From JBBTYG01 sp964418085 (GTDB lineage: Bacteria > Patescibacteriota > Minisyncoccia > UBA6257 > 2-01-FULL-56-20): 24,739 bases of DNA. This document shows positions 1 through 6,610 of the stretch, one piece after another (the stretch's first letter is position 1; every line of letters begins with the position of its first letter). The translations under genes were made by a program, and so were the position numbers. The stretch covers positions 1 through 24,739 of the forward strand of contig CAYQKB010000014.1 of NCBI GenBank assembly GCA_964418085.1, given 5' to 3'. The notes under the pieces are model-generated. The model was given only the letters and a program-made list of their open reading frames with translations, was not told the DNA's origin and did not search any database.

Positions 1-2
1 TA

Positions 3-1400
3 AAATCCGCCGGCGAAAAGCCGACGACCGGCGACCTCCTTGCGAACGCGAACGTGATCAAGCGCACGCTCGACTCGTTTGGCATCCCTGTTGAGATGGG
101 CGAAATAAATATCGGCCCGGCGGTCACGCGCTACACGCTCAAACCCGCAGAAGGAGTAAAGCTCTCACGAATAGAAGCGCTTCACAAAGATTTGTCGCTC
201 CAGCTCGCTGCACACCCCATCCGCATTGAAGCCCCGATACCGGGCAGATCATTGGTCGGCATCGAAGTCCCGAACAAAGCGGCGGCGCTGGTGCGCTTGG
301 GATCACTCATGAATTATCCGGAATTTGAAAAAGCCGGCCCCCTGGGATTTGTTCTCGGGCGTGACGTAAGCGGAGAGCCAATCTTTGCGAACATCGAAAA
401 AATGCCTCACCTCCTCATCGCCGGAGCGACGGGCTCAGGAAAATCCATACTCGTTCACACGCTTCTCTTGTCCCTCTTATATAAAAACTCTCCGGCGACG
501 CTAAAGCTCGTACTCATTGACCCGAAGCGTGTTGAGCTTTCCATCTACGCGCGCATTCCGCACCTCGTAAGCCCTGTAGTGACGGAAAACAAAAAAGCGG
601 TTGGCGTGTTCAGGTGGGCAATCGGCGAAATGGACAGACGATACGAACTTTTGGAACAGGCCGGCAGTCGCGACGTTAGAAGCTATAACGACAACAAGAA
701 AAACGAATCGTTGCCTTATATAGTCATCGTGATTGATGAGCTCGCCGACCTCATGGCCACGTTCCGCCGGGAAGTAGAGGGGTCAATCGTCCGCCTCGCG
801 CAGATGGCGCGCGCAACCGGCATCCATCTCGTGCTCTCAACCCAGCGGCCGTCGGTTGACGTCATCACCGGACTGATTAAAGCAAACATCACGAGCCGCA
901 TCGCGCTCCAGGTAGCAAGCAACACCGACTCAAGGACGATTCTGGACACCGCCGGCGCGGAAAAACTCTTAGGCCGGGGAGATTTACTCTACATCACATC
1001 GGATCTTTCGAAGCCAAAGCGTATCCAGAGCCCGTACGTCACCGAAGAAGAAATAAACAAAGTTGCCGACTACATCCGCGAAAACAACGAATCGGTGCAT
1101 GAAGCGGAGATAAGCTTTGATGTCCAGCAAAACGGAGCCGAGGGAGAACAAAAAGACGAAAGTGTCTTCGATGAATACCTTGAAGATGGGGAAGATGAAT
1201 TGTATGATGAAGCAGTGAAGGTAGTTTCGGAAGCAAAGAAAGCGTCCGCATCTCTCCTTCAGCGACGTCTCAAAGTCGGATACGCACGGGCGGCACGACT
1301 TCTTGATATAATGGAAGCGAAGGGGCTTATCGGCCCGGGAGACGGCGCAAAGCCCCGCGAATTTCTCGGGCAAGTCGGCGAAGATGGCACTGTGTATTAA
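3..1400 (+). CDS. ftsK: DNA translocase FtsK/SpoIIIE, C-terminal part (5' end outside window)
   Basis: Septal dsDNA pump that clears and aligns the chromosome during division. The reading frame is open from the first bases and family homology starts immediately (GDLLANANVIKRTLDSFGIP is typical of the FtsK alpha/beta motor start), so the GTG at 54 is internal and the true start with the membrane segments is upstream. Walker A GATGSGKS lies at about 423-446 and Walker B (IVIVIDELADLM) at about 721-756. After an acidic linker (about 1080-1205) comes a C-terminal winged-helix gamma domain (DEAVKVVSEAKKASASLLQR onward, about 1207-1370), which in the family reads polar KOPS-type sequences. It is followed by the RodZ-like gene after 47 bp and then recA, a co-directional set. 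The family assignment is secure; what lies N-terminal cannot be seen. Confidence 0.95.
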   Translation, partial: KSAGEKPTTGDLLANANVIKRTLDSFGIPVEMGEINIGPAVTRYTLKPAEGVKLSRIEALHKDLSLQLAAHPIRIEAPIPGRSLVGIEVPNKAAALVRLGSLMNYPEFEKAGPLGFVLGRDVSGEPIFANIEKMPHLLIAGATGSGKSILVHTLLLSLLYKNSPATLKLVLIDPKRVELSIYARIPHLVSPVVTENKKAVGVFRWAIGEMDRRYELLEQAGSRDVRSYNDNKKNESLPYIVIVIDELADLMATFRREVEGSIVRLAQMARATGIHLVLSTQRPSVDVITGLIKANITSRIALQVASNTDSRTILDTAGAEKLLGRGDLLYITSDLSKPKRIQSPYVTEEEINKVADYIRENNESVHEAEISFDVQQNGAEGEQKDESVFDEYLEDGEDELYDEAVKVVSEAKKASASLLQRRLKVGYARAARLLDIMEAKGLIGPGDGAKPREFLGQVGEDGTVY

Positions 1401-1447
1401 ATTTTTACATTCGTATATTCGTAATTCATTCGTAAATTTGTAACCCA

Positions 1448-2119
1448 ATGGAAAGATATTATTTCGGACAATTTTTAGAAAGTGAGCTTAAAGAAAAAGG
1501 GATTTCCCTAAAAAAACTATCCGAAATTTCCGGCATATCGTTGAAAAATCTCGAAGCGCTAAGAGAGGACGAGTATGGCGCCCTTCCCCCGTCCCCATAC
1601 GTCTACGGATATATAAAAAAACTGGGTTTCATATTCGGATTCAACTCCGATGAATGGCTCCAAAGAATCAGAGCAAGTAATCGCGAGGGGCACCCGCCAG
1701 CCGAAGATAAATTTCCGGCAAAACCAGTTAGAAAACATATATTACCGAGAGGAAGCTTTGTAACGCTTCTCATAATTGCCGGGCTGGTCCTTATATTTGG
1801 CATTGAATCGCCAAAAATATTCGGGCGGCCAGTTGTTGTACTGCAATATCCCGAACAAAATCCCGCAGTTGCAACAAGTAAAGACATCACGCTCACGGGA
1901 ACCGTTAAAAACGGAAGTGAGCTTTTTATAAACGGCGAATCGGTGGATATAGGGTCAAGTGGTGCATGGGGAAAAACAATCGCCCTCGAAGCAGGAATGA
2001 ATCCGGTGGAAATCAAAGCGGAAAAGTTCCTCGGAGGGGAAACAAAAATTGTGGAACAGATTATTTATAACGCAACCGCAACGTCATTGAGCACCAGCAC
2101 AAATCCCGGTGGAATATAA
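1448..2119 (+). CDS. RodZ-like membrane protein with N-terminal helix-turn-helix
   Basis: 223 residues in three parts. Residues about 5-75 form a Cro/RodZ-type helix-turn-helix (LKKLSEISGISLKNLEALRE followed by the aromatic YVYGYIKKLGFIFG segment). Residues about 100-121 are one hydrophobic span (FVTLLIIAGLVLIFGI). Residues about 130-215 form a beta-rich extracytoplasmic domain (LTGTVKNGSELFINGESVDI ... GMNPVEIKAEK) resembling the Ig-like glucodextranase-B domain. This is the usual plan of RodZ, which links MreB filaments to the envelope, although the C-terminal domain differs from E. coli RodZ. ATG at 1448 follows ftsK by 47 bp with no strong Shine-Dalgarno. It ends with a short polar tail (ATSLSTSTNPGGI). 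The exact role in shape or division is inferred from family architecture and the position beside ftsK. Confidence 0.8.
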   Translation: MERYYFGQFLESELKEKGISLKKLSEISGISLKNLEALREDEYGALPPSPYVYGYIKKLGFIFGFNSDEWLQRIRASNREGHPPAEDKFPAKPVRKHILPRGSFVTLLIIAGLVLIFGIESPKIFGRPVVVLQYPEQNPAVATSKDITLTGTVKNGSELFINGESVDIGSSGAWGKTIALEAGMNPVEIKAEKFLGGETKIVEQIIYNATATSLSTSTNPGGI

Positions 2120-2175
2120 GTTAAACCATATCTGGTAAAATCTATAAATCCTGAATTTCGAGTCCTGTATTTATT

Positions 2176-2205
2176 CTGTCATTCCCGCGAAGGCGGGAAT
2201 CCAGA
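2176..2205. repeat. Short intergenic palindrome (CATTCCCGC-GAAG-GCGGGAAT type)
   Basis: An 8-bp perfect stem (ATTCCCGC 2181-2188 with GCGGGAAT 2193-2200) and a GAAG loop, in the 135-bp gap between the RodZ-like gene and recA. The phrase GTCATTCCCGCGAAGGCGGG is a widespread interspersed repeat in many bacterial genomes. It has no T tract after the stem on +, so it is more likely a repeat than an intrinsic terminator. Confidence 0.7.
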
Positions 2206-2239
2206 TTATCTCAAACATGCTCTTAATACCAAAATATGC

Positions 2240-2245
2240 TACTAT
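2240..2245 (+). promoter_or_regulatory. Putative -10 box of recA (near-leaderless)
   Basis: TACTAT ends 9 nt before the recA ATG at 2255, in an AT-rich stretch with no Shine-Dalgarno. Transcription would begin within a few bases of the start codon. No convincing -35 and no LexA-type operator was seen upstream, so damage control cannot be argued from the sequence. Confidence 0.45.
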
Positions 2246-2254
2246 TAAAAAATT

Positions 2255-3301
2255 ATGGTAAATAAAAAAACGAAAGAAGAAGATAAAAAAGAGCTCGACG
2301 ACCTGCTCTCCACGCTCCGGGAAAAATACGGCGAGGGAGCGATCATGAAGCTCGGCGAAAGTAAAAAAGTTGATGTCGCGGTAATTCCAACCGGCTCTTT
2401 CTCGCTCGACCTCGCTTTGGGCGTTGGCGGATTGCCGCGCGGGAGAATTGTAGAGATCTATGGTCCTGAATCAAGCGGCAAAACCACACTCGCCCTAAAC
2501 GTCGTTGCTCAAGCGCAAAAACAGGGCGGCAAAACCGCCTTCATTGATGCCGAACACGCAATGGACCCTGAATACGCCTCAAGACTTGGCGTAAAAATAA
2601 ATGATCTCTTGATATCGCAGCCCGACAACGGCGAAGAGGCTTTGAATATCTTGGAGAGCTTGGTTCGGTCCGAAATGATTTCCGTCGTGGTAGTAGACTC
2701 CGTCGCCGCGCTTACACCCAAAGCCGAAATCGAAGGCGAAATGGGTGCCCAGCACGTCGGCCGCCAAGCAAGAATGATGGCACAGGCACTCCGCAAACTC
2801 ACCGCCATCGCCGCCCGGTCAAACACGCTCGTTATTTTTATAAACCAGCTCCGCATGAAGATCGGCATTATGTTTGGAAATCCCGAAACCACCCCCGGCG
2901 GCATGGCGCTCAAATTCGCTGCCTCGGTGAGGATTGATGTGCGCCGAATCGCACAGGTAAAGAAGGGTGAAGACGTTGTCGGCAACCGCGTGAAAGCAAA
3001 AGTTGTCAAAAATAAAGTTGCCCCGCCTTTCAAACTCGCCGAATTCGACATCATGTTCGGCGAAGGAATTTCCTATGAAGCGGATGTTTTGAACACCGCA
3101 ATAAAATACGGCGTCGTCAAAAAATCCGGCGCAAGCTATTCCTTTGGAAATGAAAAGCTCGGCACCGGCTTCGACAACGTCAGAAACAAACTCAAAGAAG
3201 ACAAAAAACTCTTGGGAGAAATCAAAAAAGAAACGCTCGTGGCAGTGAAAAACCCCGAAACCGCCCTGAAGCCAGGAGCGGAAGAGAAAGAAGAGAGCTA
3301 A
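2255..3301 (+). CDS. recA: Recombinase RecA
   Basis: ATP-dependent strand-exchange protein of homologous recombination and repair. Its 348 residues match the usual family length. Visible marks: Walker A GPESSGKTT at residues 70-78, MAW-type segments (FIDAEHAMDPEYASRLGV), Walker B (VVVVDSVAALTPKAEIEGE), loop L2 (FINQLRMKIGIMFGNPETTP) and the ATP-cap/DNA-binding segment GGMALKFAASVRIDVRR. The tail is acidic and lysine-rich (AEEKEES), as is common. ATG at 2255 is preceded by a -10-like box rather than an SD. It is convergent with the DGR reverse transcriptase; the 91-bp gap holds only a small repeat. Template-primed mutagenic homing in DGRs is reported to be RecA-independent, so I read the adjacency as positional only. 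Confidence 0.97.
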   Translation: MVNKKTKEEDKKELDDLLSTLREKYGEGAIMKLGESKKVDVAVIPTGSFSLDLALGVGGLPRGRIVEIYGPESSGKTTLALNVVAQAQKQGGKTAFIDAEHAMDPEYASRLGVKINDLLISQPDNGEEALNILESLVRSEMISVVVVDSVAALTPKAEIEGEMGAQHVGRQARMMAQALRKLTAIAARSNTLVIFINQLRMKIGIMFGNPETTPGGMALKFAASVRIDVRRIAQVKKGEDVVGNRVKAKVVKNKVAPPFKLAEFDIMFGEGISYEADVLNTAIKYGVVKKSGASYSFGNEKLGTGFDNVRNKLKEDKKLLGEIKKETLVAVKNPETALKPGAEEKEES

Positions 3302-3356
3302 TTTAACAGTTTTTTCTATTACTTTCAAAAACGGTTTTCTATCATCCCCATCTCGC

Positions 3357-3391
3357 CTCTGTCATTGCGAGTGCATCCGAAGCAATCGCAG
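3357..3391. repeat. Short intergenic repeat (GTCATTGCGA...GAAGCAATCGC type)
   Basis: An imperfect hairpin between the convergent recA and RT genes: TCTG/CAGA and ATTGC/GCAAT arms with a GAGTGCATCCGAA-type centre. Its right arm abuts the RT stop codon (TAG of RT is at 3393-3395 on the - strand). The phrase is a common bacterial interspersed repeat. No U-tract terminator is visible for either gene. Confidence 0.6.
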
Positions 3392-3392
3392 A

Positions 3393-4391
3393 CTACAGCA
3401 ATTTCCCAAATTGTTCCAAAATACTCCCCCGCAACTTCTTTGCATTCCCATGTTTCAGCAATCCCAAATACGATTGAATCGCTTCCGGCTTCGGAAACGC
3501 GTGAAGCCGGTTAAACATCCGCCGCTTCGTCGCCGTCCGCAATACTCGATGATCAGGAAAATGCACCCAGCCGAGAAAATCAACACCCGATGCTAGCGTC
3601 TGTATAAAAACTTTATCGGGGTGTAAAACGAGCCGTAATCGTTTTGCCAAAAATGTTTCGATGCGCGGTAATAAATTTTCAAGCCGCACCTTTTCATCAG
3701 ACATAAAAACAAAATCATCCGCATAGCGGATATAATGTGAAGCCCTTAGCGTATGCTTCACAAACTGATCAAACTCATTCATATACACATTGACCAGTAG
3801 CTGTGATATTAAATTTCCGAGCGGCAAACCAATGCCAGGTTTTCCTTCGGTGTGAAAACTATCAATCACCCGCCCCAAGAGCCATAGAATTTCTCCGTCC
3901 TCAATATGACGCGCAAGAATCTTTTTCAAAATTTCGTGGTCTATATTCGCAAAAAATTTTTTAATGTCGCATTTAAGCACCCAGCATGTTCGTGTATTGT
4001 TCCGGCTTACCTTCCGGCCAAAAGCCCGAAACCGATCAAGCGCTCGGTGCGTTCCTTTATTCACTCTGCAAGAGTATGAATCATGGATAAATATTTCATC
4101 AAAATATGAATTAAGTTCTTGGTAAAGAAGATGGTGCAATAAGCGATCTCGCACGGTTGCTTTATGAATGTTTCTGGGCTTTGGATCGGAAATGTTAAAT
4201 GAACGATAACTCCCGTGGACATACGTTTTATCCAGTATATCCTGCTGAAGGTTCGAAGTATTATCCAAAAGTTTAGCTTGAAATAAAGCAACGTCGTTTT
4301 TCTTTTTCTTACCGCGCAAGAATGCCTCCCATGCGCGAAGCAGGTTTTTGAGAGTTATGATATTGTTATATCGTCCTGTAAATTTTTTCAT
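3393..4391 (-). CDS. DGR reverse transcriptase
   Basis: 332 residues with all core RT motifs. Palm motif 3/A is VLKCDIKKFFANID (Asp142). Motif 4/B is GIGLPLGNLISQ (residues 186-197), matching the DGR-specific pattern (I/L)GxxxSQ rather than the QG of group II intron RTs. Motif 5/C is YADD (223-226), the catalytic Asp pair, and the thumb-side motif is DFLGWVHF (271-278). No maturase or endonuclease domain is present, which also fits a DGR RT. The enzyme copies TR RNA error-prone at adenines into cDNA that replaces VR. The gene is on the same strand as TR and the target, and divergent from avd, with 60 bp between the start codons. ATG at 4391 has no clear SD; the frame is open further upstream through the (AG)8 tract, so a longer N-terminus is not excluded. 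Confidence 0.95.
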   Translation of the reverse strand: MKKFTGRYNNIITLKNLLRAWEAFLRGKKKKNDVALFQAKLLDNTSNLQQDILDKTYVHGSYRSFNISDPKPRNIHKATVRDRLLHHLLYQELNSYFDEIFIHDSYSCRVNKGTHRALDRFRAFGRKVSRNNTRTCWVLKCDIKKFFANIDHEILKKILARHIEDGEILWLLGRVIDSFHTEGKPGIGLPLGNLISQLLVNVYMNEFDQFVKHTLRASHYIRYADDFVFMSDEKVRLENLLPRIETFLAKRLRLVLHPDKVFIQTLASGVDFLGWVHFPDHRVLRTATKRRMFNRLHAFPKPEAIQSYLGLLKHGNAKKLRGSILEQFGKLL

Positions 4392-4414
4392 GCCAAATAA
4401 TTTTTTTCCAAATA

Positions 4415-4430
4415 AGAGAGAGAGAGAGAG
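4415..4430. repeat. Dinucleotide microsatellite (AG)8
   Basis: Eight uninterrupted AG units between the divergent RT (start 4391) and avd (start 4452). It is the only such tract noticed in the window. The purine-rich strand is upstream of avd and could act as a degenerate ribosome-binding region if avd starts at the ATT at 4434. Confidence 0.85.
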
Positions 4431-4451
4431 ACGATTCTCACCTCGCCATCG

Positions 4452-4793
4452 GTGCTTGTAAAAGCGAAAGCGGCATATTCGTTATGGTTTAGCACAATAA
4501 ATGATTTTCCAAAAATTCATCGCCGCGCTTTGGGTGGAAAGATCGAATACTATTTTCTCGAATTGCTTGAATCTATATTTATTTCCCTATATCTTCCGCC
4601 GGAGCAAAAGATAACAAAACTGAACATCGCAATTGCAAAACTAGACGGCATAAAGTTTTTTCTCCAGCTTGCCTGGGAAAATAAATGCGTGTCGCATGAA
4701 AGGTATTCTACATTAGGAGCGCAGCTGCAGGAAATTGGCCGGATGCTTGGCGGCTGGAAAAAAGGGCTTGAAAAGAAAACTCCCGCAAGATAG
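4452..4793 (+). CDS. avd: Avd-like four-helix-bundle accessory protein of the DGR
   Basis: 113 residues, nearly all helical, with the hallmarks of the CPR Avd/four-helix family: an N-terminal KAKAAYSLWF, a basic LGGKIEYYFLELLESIF, KLDGIKFFLQLAWENK, and the C-terminal EIGRMLGGWKKGL. In characterised DGRs Avd is a positively charged pentameric barrel that binds RT and the DGR RNA and is required for homing. Unusually, it faces the opposite way to RT, TR and target, and its stop is only 21 bp from the TR. GTG at 4452 is the conventional start. The frame is open back to 4416, and PSVLVKAKAAY would match family N-termini better, so an upstream ATT (4434) is possible. Family identity is strong; the start is uncertain. 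Confidence 0.88.
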   Translation: MLVKAKAAYSLWFSTINDFPKIHRRALGGKIEYYFLELLESIFISLYLPPEQKITKLNIAIAKLDGIKFFLQLAWENKCVSHERYSTLGAQLQEIGRMLGGWKKGLEKKTPAR

Positions 4794-4814
4794 CAGGAGA
4801 AACAATCTAGTTTC

Positions 4815-4926
4815 GGGCAACCACTCGATGTCGGTTGTCGGCATTCCAGACGTTGTCGTTCTCGAAGCGGTTCAGGTTCACCTTGAGCCTGCCATCGTCG
4901 TTGACGTTCACGTTGGCAACGAAGAA
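4815..4926 (-). repeat. DGR template repeat (TR)
   Basis: A 112-bp non-coding donor copy aligned without gaps to VR at a constant offset of 602. Read on the - strand in the target frame it encodes AAC-rich codons (N-V-N-V-N, then K, N, E-N-D-N, N, N, H at the variable positions). AAC is the design seen in DGRs because adenine substitution there reaches many residues without stop codons. It has 29 adenines on the - strand, 15 of which are changed in VR; none of the 83 other positions differ. At its 3' end GTGGTTGCCC is shared with VR, and then the two diverge by one G in a G/C run (IMH* versus IMH). The repeat may extend a few bases 5' of TTCTTC. Confidence 0.95.
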
Positions 4927-4994
4927 TTGTACGGTGCACCGTCTGCGCCACTGCCGTTCGAAATTTACGAACAGCTGAATTTTATCTGGGACGT

Positions 4995-5177
4995 AGCCCC
5001 CATCTCAAAATATATTCGGGTCGCGTTGCAAGAGATTTTCTTGTTCCGCTAGGCGCGATGAGGAAGCTGTGGTTTACCCCACTGCAACCGAGTCGCAACG
5101 CAGCGGGGCGAGAAAATCTCCGCAACCCTTCGGGATATAACCAATATCGCGGCCGAATATATTTTGAGATGGGGGCT
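4995..5177. repeat. Palindromic element A, copy 1
   Basis: 183 bp bounded by 25-bp perfect inverted ends (4995-5019 and 5153-5177), each containing CCCCCATCTCAAAATA or its complement, with a CTAG at the right border. Internal arms also pair (GAGATTTTCT near 5032 with AGAAAATCTC near 5110, each beside a GTTGC/GCAAC pair). The ends match copies 2 and 3 (10191-10363, 21461-21634) but the centre is largely different. It fills most of the 467-bp gap between TR and the target gene's stop. The rest of that gap (4927-4994, 5178-5340) shows no convincing gene. Confidence 0.8.
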
Positions 5178-5341
5178 CTAGTCCGCAAGCGCACCGCACC
5201 AACTGAAACTATTTTTTGTTTTGAAAAAGCGCACCCACTCTTTTAGAAGCCCTGGCCGATAAAATTCCCGAATGCGTATTTCAACAACCTTGACTTAAAG
5301 CCGTAACCGTAAAATTTCACAAAGTTGCATTCTAAATATAT

Positions 5342-5377
5342 AAAAAGGCCCCGAGGACTTCAAGAGTCCAAGGGGCC
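5342..5377 (-). terminator. Intrinsic terminator of the DGR target gene
   Basis: On the - strand: GGCCCC...GGGGCC outer arms with GGACT/AGTCC inner arms around TTCAAG-like loop bases, followed by TTTTT. It lies 17 bp past the target stop and 40 bp past VR. It would end the target mRNA before TR, so TR and RT need their own promoter or read-through. As a DNA hairpin just 3' of VR it also sits where DGRs can carry a cruciform that assists homing. Confidence 0.85.
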
Positions 5378-5393
5378 AAGTTTCCAAACATTT

Positions 5394-6092
5394 TCAGTTT
5401 CCAAGTTTCAGTTGCGGGGCAACCACCCGACGTCGGTAGTCGGCACCCCAGACGTAGTCGTCCCCGAAGCGGTACAGGTTCACCCTGAGCCTGCCATCGT
5501 CGCGGACGCTCACGCGGGCAACGAAGAAATGGCCGTCATTCTTCAGAAGGAAGAATGTCCCGTAGCCATCGGTTCGCAACCAGTTTCTACGCTTCTCGCA
5601 GAATGTGACCACTTGGTCTTCTGTGGAAACGAGGAGATCGAGGTCGGTCGAGAGCGAGCCGAACATCTCGGTGAATTTGGCGTTCTCCGCCATTTCATAC
5701 ACCTCGACGTCCGTCTCCGGAGTAGCTGTCTCCTGTTTCTTGAGTTTCTCAAAAGCAGGATCGAGGTATCCAGTAAACAGGGCTTTCGACTCCGCGATGG
5801 TTCGCGTACCCGCACAGGCAGGGATGGTAACTTTCTTACCGCCGGAGATGAGGCGAAGAATCTGCGGAGATTGAGCCGCAGAGCTAGCCGCCTCTTCTGC
5901 GGGTGGCGAGAGAACGCTCTCTAATTGGCGCGTCAGGAATTTTGGATTTTCAATCCATCCCTGTTTAACGTCCGCTGTCGGGAGAGGTGCCGCCCGCAGA
6001 AGTTGAGCTTGAAACTCGCGATCCTGCTTGATTGCTTTCGCAATCAATTCTTGAAGTTGTGATTCGGTATATGTGGCTTGTTCAGTTTTCAC
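5394..6092 (-). CDS. DGR target protein with hypervariable C-terminus
   Basis: 232 residues starting at GTG 6092, chosen because AAGGA sits 7 nt upstream. There is no signal peptide or membrane span, so the protein is probably cytoplasmic. The N-terminal third (1-105) is helical and low in conserved features. From about residue 106 (TGYLDPAFEKL ... VEVYEMAENAKFTEMFGSL ... WLRTDGYGTFFLLKNDGHFF) it matches a family I recognise as DGR targets in CPR genomes. The end (FFVARVSVRDDGRLRVNLYR onward, closing with VWGADYRRRVVAPQL) holds the VR. Variable residues alternate with fixed hydrophobic ones, as expected for a C-type-lectin-like ligand face. The ligand is unknown. An intrinsic terminator follows the TGA stop, and the gene faces the same way as TR and RT. 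Confidence 0.93.
   Translation of the reverse strand: MKTEQATYTESQLQELIAKAIKQDREFQAQLLRAAPLPTADVKQGWIENPKFLTRQLESVLSPPAEEAASSAAQSPQILRLISGGKKVTIPACAGTRTIAESKALFTGYLDPAFEKLKKQETATPETDVEVYEMAENAKFTEMFGSLSTDLDLLVSTEDQVVTFCEKRRNWLRTDGYGTFFLLKNDGHFFVARVSVRDDGRLRVNLYRFGDDYVWGADYRRRVVAPQLKLGN
5417..5528 (-). repeat. DGR variable repeat (VR)
   Basis: A 112-bp recipient copy forming codons 189-226 of the target. Relative to TR it carries 15 substitutions, all at TR adenines (9 to G, 4 to T and 2 to C on the coding strand). They alter residues 193, 195, 197, 203, 207, 210, 211, 213, 216, 219 and 221, plus one synonymous change at codon 222. Asn205 is the one AAC codon left untouched. The 3' end GTGGTTGCCCC is the likely initiation-of-mutagenic-homing site. 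Confidence 0.96.
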
Positions 6093-6160
6093 TGCTTATT
6101 CCTTTTTGTTTGTTGTTGTGCCGTTGCGCTGCTTCGCACACGCGAGATAGCTTTTCGGCG

Positions 6161-6211
6161 TTTTGTACTGCTCTTGAAACACATTTTTTCGCATCCCAAA
6201 AGCAGTACAAA
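6161..6211. promoter_or_regulatory. Inverted repeat upstream of the DGR target gene
   Basis: TTTGTACTGCT (6162-6172) and AGCAGTACAAA (6201-6211) form an 11-bp inverted pair with a 28-bp spacer, about 70-120 bp upstream of the target's GTG start. This spacing fits an operator pair or a leader hairpin. In the same gap (6093-6488) TTGACA/TTGACT-like words occur on the - strand but no convincing -10 was found; otherwise the region shows only the 36-bp palindrome and element B copy 1. Confidence 0.5.
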
Positions 6212-6385
6212 GTCAACAAAAGATATGTCAATGAACGCCTAAATCATAACAAATCCACAGAAAATGTCAAATCCGCCGTAATATCCCAATAGCTTGGAAT
6301 CACTTCAGGAAAAAATTAGCATGAAAATAAAAAGTAACCGTGCAACGCCAAAAGGAAACGCGGTTTTTCTTTTGAAAAACTAACG

Positions 6386-6421
6386 TACTGTCCTATTGTC
6401 CGATCGGACAATAGGACAGTA
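6386..6421. repeat. 36-bp perfect palindrome
   Basis: Two 18-bp arms with no spacer, centred between 6403 and 6404 on CGATCG; the left arm contains TGTCCTATTGTCCGA. A perfect uninterrupted palindrome of this size is unusual and prone to deletion, so its presence suggests function or recent origin. It has no U tract of terminator type. It could be a large dyad operator, a cruciform, or the bare stem of a mobile repeat. Confidence 0.9.
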
Positions 6422-6488
6422 AAATTCCGGAAACACAGCTTCGGAAGTGCAATCTTTTTGCTTTGTTTAAGCTAAATCGTGAGCGGAA

Positions 6489-6610
6489 ACTTTGATTAAA
6501 ATCGATGAGGTACTAGGCACGGGGAAAGCGATGAGGAAGGCGTATTAAGAAATACGCCGACCGAAACGTAGGGGCCCCGTAACACCGTAACTCGCGATTT
6601 TAATTAAAGT
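6489..6610. repeat. Palindromic element B, copy 1
   Basis: 122 bp with ends ACTTTGATTAAAATCG (6489-6504) and CGATTTTAATTAAAGT (6595-6610). It has an internal hairpin GGCGTATT/AATACGCC and a GGGGCCCC block. Copy 2 is at 10073-10185. Its right end supplies the TAA stop of the neighbouring membrane-protein gene (stop at 6604-6606), so it may act as that mRNA's 3' structure. Confidence 0.7.

Noticed and set aside
984..1448. 154-residue - strand ORF opposite ftsK
   Set aside because: Phenylalanine-rich antisense shadow of the FtsK C-terminal domain and linker.
4735..5052. 105-residue + strand ORF covering TR
   Set aside because: Runs through the avd 3' end, TR and element A; TR is a non-coding template and no homology is visible.
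5394..5396. Recoded TGA (genetic code 25)
   Set aside because: The target gene ends at TGA just before a terminator, and no long frame in the window needs TGA read through.
5325..5924. 199-residue + strand ORF across VR
   Set aside because: Antisense shadow of the DGR target; the target frame has an SD, a terminator and family homology, and the A-specific changes only make sense on the - strand.
6032..6292. 86-residue + ORF upstream of the DGR target
   Set aside because: Antisense to the target start and its upstream inverted repeat; no SD or homology.
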